Assembly: GCA_026119935.1 (NCBI GenBank)
Contig: JALRMH010000015.1
Coordinates: 124,001-188,000 of the forward strand
From: Endothia cerciana
Taxonomy: Eukaryota; Ascomycota; Sordariomycetes; Diaporthales; Cryphonectriaceae
Direction of reading: 5' to 3'
Length of the DNA stretch: 64,000 nucleotides
A model generated the notes under the pieces. That model made no database searches and was not told where the DNA came from. It saw only the letters and a program-made list of their open reading frames with translations. Position 1 is the stretch's first letter. Every line of letters starts with the position of its first letter. Below, one piece after another: positions 57,507 to 64,000 of this stretch. Made by a program: the position numbers and the translations under genes.

Positions 57507-59513
57507 CGTGAGATGCAACCCAACCTACCAACCAACCAATCGTGAACGAGGGACGAGGCAAGAAGCGAAAGGACGGTGAGAATGCATTCATTCATACCAT
57601 AAGGGGGGAATGGCTTGCTTATTGCCTCTATTCAAACATCCACTTCGCAACGATTGGCCCCCATAAGGAAATACCCACCTATACCTAGATATGGCGAGCC
57701 AACGTGTCTGGTGGAACGGGGAATTCCTATCGGCACCTTACAGAGTGCGTGCCCAGCGCCTGTCCGTGCCATACCGGAAGACTGGAGCCCTGCCCTGTCA
57801 ACTCAATGACAATCTCAGCTCCCACAGACCATGCTGCCAGGGCGCAGATAACAAGGGTGAGATGTTTTAGGTTTACTGGCTCTTGCGGCAGTGTTCTGGA
57901 CTGTAAACAGGCAAAAAGTGCGGTATGGGCTCCATTATTTTTACCAAGCGACCCCACAGTGCGGAGGTTGTACTCGGGCCCTTGAAACCTTATATATGGA
58001 GATAAGGAGTAGAGCAAGGCTCCAGATACCATAAGCTACGCAATCTACCGACTTATTCTACTTACTGTTCGATGAACCTGCCCAGATACCTCCATCCGCT
58101 CAAGCATATGTCGATAGAGCCGGGGCTGGGCAGCTGAATTTAGAGTGAAAGCCTGAACATGTGCAATTTTCCCCCTGACTGAAGATCATCGCCATAATTG
58201 CCGAGCACGACCAGATGATCTCCACTAATGCACATTATCTTCCGGTCAGGCGATCCAGAATGGATCTCACGATACGGAATTTCCTTTTCTGGTACGGCTT
58301 CTTCCGGTCTGGGGTGCGCGGGACAGGGGATTGCCTGACGCGTGACGAGTCACGACGGGATCTTCCACCCGATCTAGCGTGTCTTGAATCCGGGGACTGA
58401 CAGACATGAACGCGTGGAGCTACATTTTCTTCACTATCGATGCCGAAGCCGAATGTGCCAGTGTTCTTGCTCCGGAGTTTGAATTGAAGACGTAGGCTTG
58501 TAACAGCTCGTGAGGCTGCCTGGTTATGAACGTGGCATACAAGTTCACGTATGCAAGCGTTTGCTGGTTTGGTGTGTGATGATATCTCACAGCGAGTTCG
58601 GGCACCAGAGTTGTCGGCGATACGATTGATGTGCAGGTGGCACTTCAGCTGAAATCTCAAGGGATTAACGGAGGGGGGGAGGGGCGACTTTGGACAGCCC
58701 ATCACAGTGTGAAACTACTCCTCATGCGTCTCCTGACGCTCTGAAACTTTAGCTGAGGAAGAACAACGAGCTTCAAAATATCATCTTTTCGGTGCTGCAT
58801 CTCGATTCTGCTGAAGCTCTTTAGTCCTACGAAGAACACTCGATGCACAGCCCAACTGCATCCCAGTTGTTCTGGCCTGGAGAAAGCAGCCCTCGCCTGG
58901 ACAGTGTCGGTGGCTACCGTCTACGTTCAGTCTTTCTTAATGCGGTATACAAGTCGTTGAAGGATGGCAAGATTATGAATGAGTACGGAGTACCCAGTTA
59001 TGAAAAAGAACTTGATAAGACTACCCCACTGCATATTAAGATCATAAAATTCGGATATTGGACTCTGTATAGTGCCTTGACTTCTAAAACGCCACACACA
59101 GGATTGCCTTCAGCTCGCATGTCGTATTCGGCTACGGCTGAGCGCCCTCGACCTCTATGCTGAGTTATTTGATCAGCGTGACAACATATGCCGTCACAGT
59201 CCGCCTGACTACAAGAGACTGGTTGTGATGATGTCATTTACCTTACATCACTCTAAGCCACGGCTGGGCCTTGACGATGCCGGATCCAGCGAGAACAACA
59301 TTGGCAGCGTAGCACCATATAAAAAGGAGAGACACTACTGGCAAGGGTAAAATCCACTGAAATACACTATTTGCAAGGGTGGGTCTAGAAATCCGGCCAT
59401 GTGGGTCTCGCCTAAATTCAGCAGGGCGCATCATTAGACGATTAATATTTATACATTTGTTCTATCAAACGAATTCGTCACTTTCTGAAGCCATCGCCAC
59501 CCTCGTCGCCAGC
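57507..59513. other. Intergenic, no gene supported
   Basis: About 2 kb without recognisable coding content. A 106-codon frame at 58843-59163 on the plus strand is open but unassigned. Confidence 0.4.
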
Positions 59514-61113
59514 CTATTCAGTCTTTTTGGCTCCTTTTTTGGCTCTCTTCTTCGGCGGCGCTGACGATGCCGCAGTACTGTTAGCGCCTCGTTTCGTACG
59601 AAGACTAGTGGCACGAGGTGTTGATGCCACCATGATACAGTCTTCTGCCTCAAGGGCAGCAGCAAGGGTCTCATCCTTCTTGGCCTGTATAGCAGCTATA
59701 TCTCTCTCATCTAGCTGAGTGAGGCTATCGCCGTTATGCTCGAAGGCTGATATCGTCCGCTGTACAGATGATGATGTAAGGTACGTTTTATCACCCTTCT
59801 TAGTGCCCAAGTTGCTGGTATTTGATGCCGTCTTCCTCTCTATTACATGATGGCTACGATCAAAGATACTCTCCTCCTTGCTCGAAAACGTAGCTGTATT
59901 CGCAGGCCTGCCTCGAGTGTTTGTGACTCTCTTAGGCTTATGTACGCAGAGGAGTGGGTTATTATCAGCTATATTGCTATCCAGCTACCAGAAGGCGTAG
60001 ACATCATCTTTCGTAAGCTGCTTACTAGCCTCGAGATAGTCTGCAATGCGACTGGCATAAATAAGGCTGTACTAGGTCTTAAGAGGACACTAGCAGCTCT
60101 CTTGAGTATACCTTCTATGAGGAATATTACTATATAATATATTCTCAGCCTTGCTATGAGCATTATATAATAGCTCAAGAGCCTTTTTAGCAACATAGTG
60201 TAGAAGCTCACCTATCTACTTTTAGCCTCTATATTTCTGTAGAGTAGCTGTCTTTTGCTTAGCCTCTTTAAGCCTATACTATTATATAGTCTCTATAATA
60301 GCAGCATTAACACACTCTATAAGGTAGAAGATATAGCCTAGGCTGTAGCCTAAAAGTGTCTTGATTTTATAATAATATGCCTTAGTAGACGATGTTATAT
60401 ATAGACTAAAGTTAAGGTTGTTAACAGTCTTATAGCTAGCCTATTTAGCAACAACAAGCTCCTTATCATCAACATACTATGTTTTGAGATAGAGAATAAT
60501 GTTCTCTTAGTCTGAAAAGTTAGTAAGAATCCTGTGCTATGCTTCTTAGTAAATTAAGCGGTCTACAGAGTATTCTATGAATTTAAGCAGGTCGAAAAGG
60601 CCTTGGTGTATATGAGGAATATCGCGTGGAATCTCTAGCCTTCCTGAAGCTATACATAAAGTTTTCGATAGTCTGTTAGCCTAGTTCGATACCAGGAAAC
60701 TTATAGGCGAGATCTCTCTCAAGCTGCTTTGGCTTTATCGTAGGATCTTCTAACTTGCGCCTGGCGAAAGCCTCTTGTTGAGGCGTGAATTTAAACCAGC
60801 CCCTCTCAGCGCCACCTACTTCCTGAGGACCGTGATGCTTGTGTTTATCATGCTTGATCTTTGAGAGGACCTATTGGTTGTTTGTCTTTCTGTTGTAAGA
60901 GACTATAGCCTTCCAGCTACATTCGACTTTGATAGAGGAAGTCTCACGCTTTGTAGCCTTTAAGGGTCTGCTGGCGCCGCGATTACAGACTAGTGCTTTA
61001 TATCCCGCCCTAGAGTCAGCGATCTTAGTAATAAAGCCAGCAGCCTTTGTAACTGTATCAAGAGCCTCCTTGAACTCCTCCCAGGAACTGTAGCCGTCTG
61101 TTTATATTCTCAT
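59514..61113 (-). mobile_element. MULE-type transposon relic with FAR1 domain, RIP-damaged
   Basis: Minus-strand remains of one long gene. The N-terminal part (61113-60640) has a FAR1-like zinc-binding domain: YSSWEEFKEALDTVTKAAGF, KALVCNRGASRPLKATKRET, SSIKVECSWKAIVSYNRKTN, then KIKHDKHKHHGPQ; the two Cys and the His pair are in the expected order. Next comes RRKLEDPTIKPKQLERDLAY. Three stops interrupt this frame: TAA at 61102-61104, TAG at 60871-60873 (where family members have Trp) and TAA at 60676-60678. After a frame change near 60630, very AT-rich DNA encodes a broken C-terminal half (SYKTVNNLNFSLYITSSTKA, LIECVNAAIIETI). An intact tail (59810-59514) ends in PPKKRAKKGAKKTE, a nuclear-type basic signal. 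The central DDE transposase core appears to be missing. TGG-to-TAG and CAA-to-TAA changes plus AT enrichment are what RIP produces. I did not find the terminal inverted repeats. Confidence 0.65.
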
Positions 61114-64000
61114 ATATTGTAGTGGGTTTGAGAGGGCTGGAAGGCGTCCGTTGGTGAGGGTGATGGCTTGATTCCACTGTTGACAAGCAGCCTGATCTTC
61201 CCGACTCAGGTGCGTATAATCTGGGACCCCTGCCATAGCCGCAACGCACCTAATACGGCGAGGCACTGGATAGGGGTACTTTTGGGCGTAGAATCGATTG
61301 ATGGAGTCTCTTTTTCAGTGCATTTGATGGTTCTGGTGATATGCGCGTGCCGATTGTATACTGAAGAAAGTAGTAGAGATTAGGTTGCTGGTTTAAGGCC
61401 AAATGGTGTGGCATATTAACATAGAGTGATGTTATTACGTAATCTAAATGTGGTAACGGGCCGGCTAGACCCGCTGGATCTCCTGGCTCTGATTGGATGC
61501 AGCCTCCGCTAGCGGCTTTTCTTGGACCCACCTTTGCAACAGTGGATTTTACCCTTGCCAATAGTGTCTCTCATAAAAAGACCGTCAACACAGCTGACTT
61601 GACCAAGATACACGTTGACACTATACAATTCCCACAGGCTTTGCGATCGTTAGAATGGATAGAGACGGTCCACATCGTCTTGGGGTCCCTCGGAAGACCG
61701 AGACGAGGCAGCCATGCAGATGGGTCTCGTCTACTTGTAGCAAAACTTCTTCTTCACCATCTTGACCCCCCGTTACTATACCACAATCACTAAATTCAAA
61801 GTGCAGCCCGGACCAGAAGTCAGTTATGAGGCACAGATAGCGTTGAAGAATGTTGAAAGAGGGCTTGTTCAAGGTGAGAGAGCTCATCCGGCTTATCGTG
61901 CTCCTATTGGCGAACACAGGCGCAGTCTCTGCGCCGCATGACGGCTAACGTGTAAAGGCTGGGTTCGTATATTTTGTCTTCCTATAGGTCATGTCTCCAG
62001 ATGCATCTCTGTTTCTTGTCGTGCGGAGGGTCGGTCTCGGAGGAGTGAGGACGTCGCTTGGTCTACACAGACTTGCCAGACAGAAATTTGAAGCGGATTA
62101 GACTAGTTTGCATTCATGAGAACTGGTATTGCGAGCACGGGTTAAGAAAGGAAATTAAAACCTACTGGAGCCCTCTCAAGAAGCCCTCATGGTGATGTCT
62201 GCGATGAGAAATTTGCAAAGCTGATTAGAAATCCACGCCGCAGAACATCCTACCTGGCAAGAGCTTTGAAGTCGAGTATCGTAATCTACCTTTGAGATGC
62301 CAACTATACTGTCGAGATGGCAGTCGAGAATAGCGGTTAGGCCTATGGAGACTACGACTCAAACTTCGGCGATTAGCTCGAGGATGCTAACGACGATCAT
62401 AAGCCGGACTCAGTTACGAGTCAACGATTAGAGGCTAAAGGTGCTACTCTTCGATGACAGACGAGTCTCTAAGCGAGAATATCGAAGCATCTGAGACATA
62501 CTCCTTCCGACAACCTCACCGAGCCTTACTCAGAAACAGAATAGGATCTATGTTAGCACAGCCAGTACTCCCAAACTGTAACATGGTTGCATTTCGGTCA
62601 GTTCATTATTCAGTGCACCATAACAACCGCGGCATGATTCTCTTACCAGTATTTACATGAGTCGCAGAGTATTTTTGGCTTCTGCGGGCACGATGATCTT
62701 TTCTTGGGCGCCTGGTGCCGAATGTAATCAGTCGTCGGGTTTTCTATGCATCGTTCAACCACTCATATGCCCCGACTGCGTACTATTTCAACAAGCCGCT
62801 CTTGACTGGGCTGTGTCAATCGTGGTTGCGGCCTGTAACTCATCGGCTGATCTGGGCGTGGTGCTCTATTCTGAACGATCGGGGTCGAACTCGTCGGCGG
62901 CATCGACCCTGTTCTGCCCTACGGAATCTGAGGCCGGTCTTGCATAGGATCTCTCTGAGCAGCCGTTCGCTCCAATTCTGTTGCTAGGGGTGAACCTTGG
63001 TAGTTCATAGGCGCAGGCACGACACATGACGCAGCGGATGGGGGTGCCGGACGTCCTTCTTAGGAAGCTAGCCGAGGGTATCTCGCATCTGCCACTTCGC
63101 TGTACGAAGGCGGAGGAGTTCGTGTTTCGAAGTAGGCGCTGAGACATACCGTCAACATGCCCACAGCTAAGGTTTGATAACTCGACGGGCTCACTTATCA
63201 GGCGTTCGAGGAAAGTTCTCAAGTGTGTATACTTCTACTCGGTTTTGCATGTTGGATCGCTGAGCTGTGCCCTGCTCTTTTTCTTCTTCTCGATGCTGCT
63301 TGTTATTCTTCAATAATCTGTCATTGATAGGAGAGTCGATGAACCACAGGTGGAGAAGTATTGTTCAAAGGAATGATGATTAGAACCTAGGAAGACTGTT
63401 ATAGGATAAGAGACAGTGACCAAGCGACGCACAATGAGAGTCCTGGAAAGCTGAGGGGGACGGTAAGAATAAATCTGTTCATAACTATGACGATAGCCCA
63501 CCTTTAAAATCTTAGAGGGGGCAATCACGACTGTTGTTGAACCACCTGTGAGCCATTGGGTCGGTTTGTGACTGCTGGACTGTTGTTATCCATTCCATAG
63601 AGTTACATGTTTCGCAATCCCAGAGTTGTTTGAATGACCAAATCACCCGAAATACTGAGCGACAGCACAAGATACTGATGAACTGCTCTGAGGTACTAGA
63701 TTCATCGTGGTTCCAACATGCGCCCTGTGCTGCCCTTGCACTGTGGAACCGCGGCAATGTCTTGGCCCCCTAAATATGGGTTAATTGAGGCCACCTGTGC
63801 TGGTTTGTGTTAGTTCTCGTCAGACTTGGCAGCTGCACAGACAGCGCAGCACACCCACCCGAGCCTTAGGGTAGGCTACGAGATTGTGATCCACTCATCT
63901 ATTTCGTGCCACTAGTCCCCTCATCATCATGCTGTTACAAGTGACAAACAGGCCAGATTGGCCGAAGCCTCCCATCTCTGCACGCACGAGCTTTCTTTTC
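61114..64000. other. Gene-poor region, no gene supported
   Basis: Nearly 3 kb to the window end with only short frames (up to about 118 codons) on both strands. The first few hundred bases may still belong to the transposon relic. Confidence 0.4.

Noticed and set aside
1..64000. tRNA, rRNA and CRISPR search by eye
   Set aside because: TTCGA-type T-loop sequences were checked at several places (for example 983, 3612, 27627) but none had an acceptor stem or anticodon arm. No rRNA-like block or spaced direct repeats were seen.

Overview
The window is nuclear DNA of a filamentous ascomycete (Pezizomycotina). Most genes are split by short introns (39 to 133 bp) with GT...AG borders and fungal branch-point motifs. 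The protein families are typical of this group: PTH11-type receptors, a secreted sedolisin, a PL20 lyase with a fungal CBM1, a hevein-like chitin-binding protein, a type I metacaspase and a SesA-like protein. A transposon relic carries stop codons of the kind made by repeat-induced point mutation (RIP). No prokaryotic feature, CRISPR array, rRNA or tRNA was seen. The species cannot be named from the sequence; secreted wall-active proteins and a candidate small effector suggest a plant-associated or litter-living fungus.

Left part (1-24 kb), gene-poor: a UNC93-like transporter cut by the window edge, a decayed CFEM/PTH11 receptor, a small membrane protein, a C2H2 zinc-finger protein, a three-exon TauD/TfdA dioxygenase, about 6 kb of low-complexity and homopolymer-rich DNA, a secreted sedolisin, a probable Mediator subunit 18, and an isolated remnant of a peptide-synthetase carrier domain.

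Middle part (24-40 kb): a single-BIR protein, a three-exon small secreted cysteine-containing protein, a single-pass membrane protein with a proline-rich tail, a coiled-coil gene whose reading frame changes four times, and two secreted polysaccharide-directed proteins next to each other (chitin-binding, and PL20 lyase plus CBM1).

The region 40.9-48.9 kb is the densest. It holds five metabolic genes: a PLP-dependent aminotransferase/ACC-synthase-like enzyme, a class II aldolase, a quinone oxidoreductase, an amidohydrolase of the pyrone-dicarboxylate hydrolase type, and a Dal5-type MFS importer. They are packed as two divergent promoters and one convergent pair, which looks like a compact catabolic cluster. 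Inverted repeats lie in one of the shared promoters.

Right part (49-64 kb): a metacaspase, and 2.6 kb away a SesA-like protein that ends in two copies of a G-x-Q-x-N-G motif resembling fungal amyloid signalling repeats. Then come an intact five-segment PTH11-like receptor (four exons, one very short intron) and a MULE-type transposon relic with FAR1 domain. The last 3 kb shows no supportable gene. Exon borders given here were derived by hand from frame continuity and splice motifs, without transcript data.
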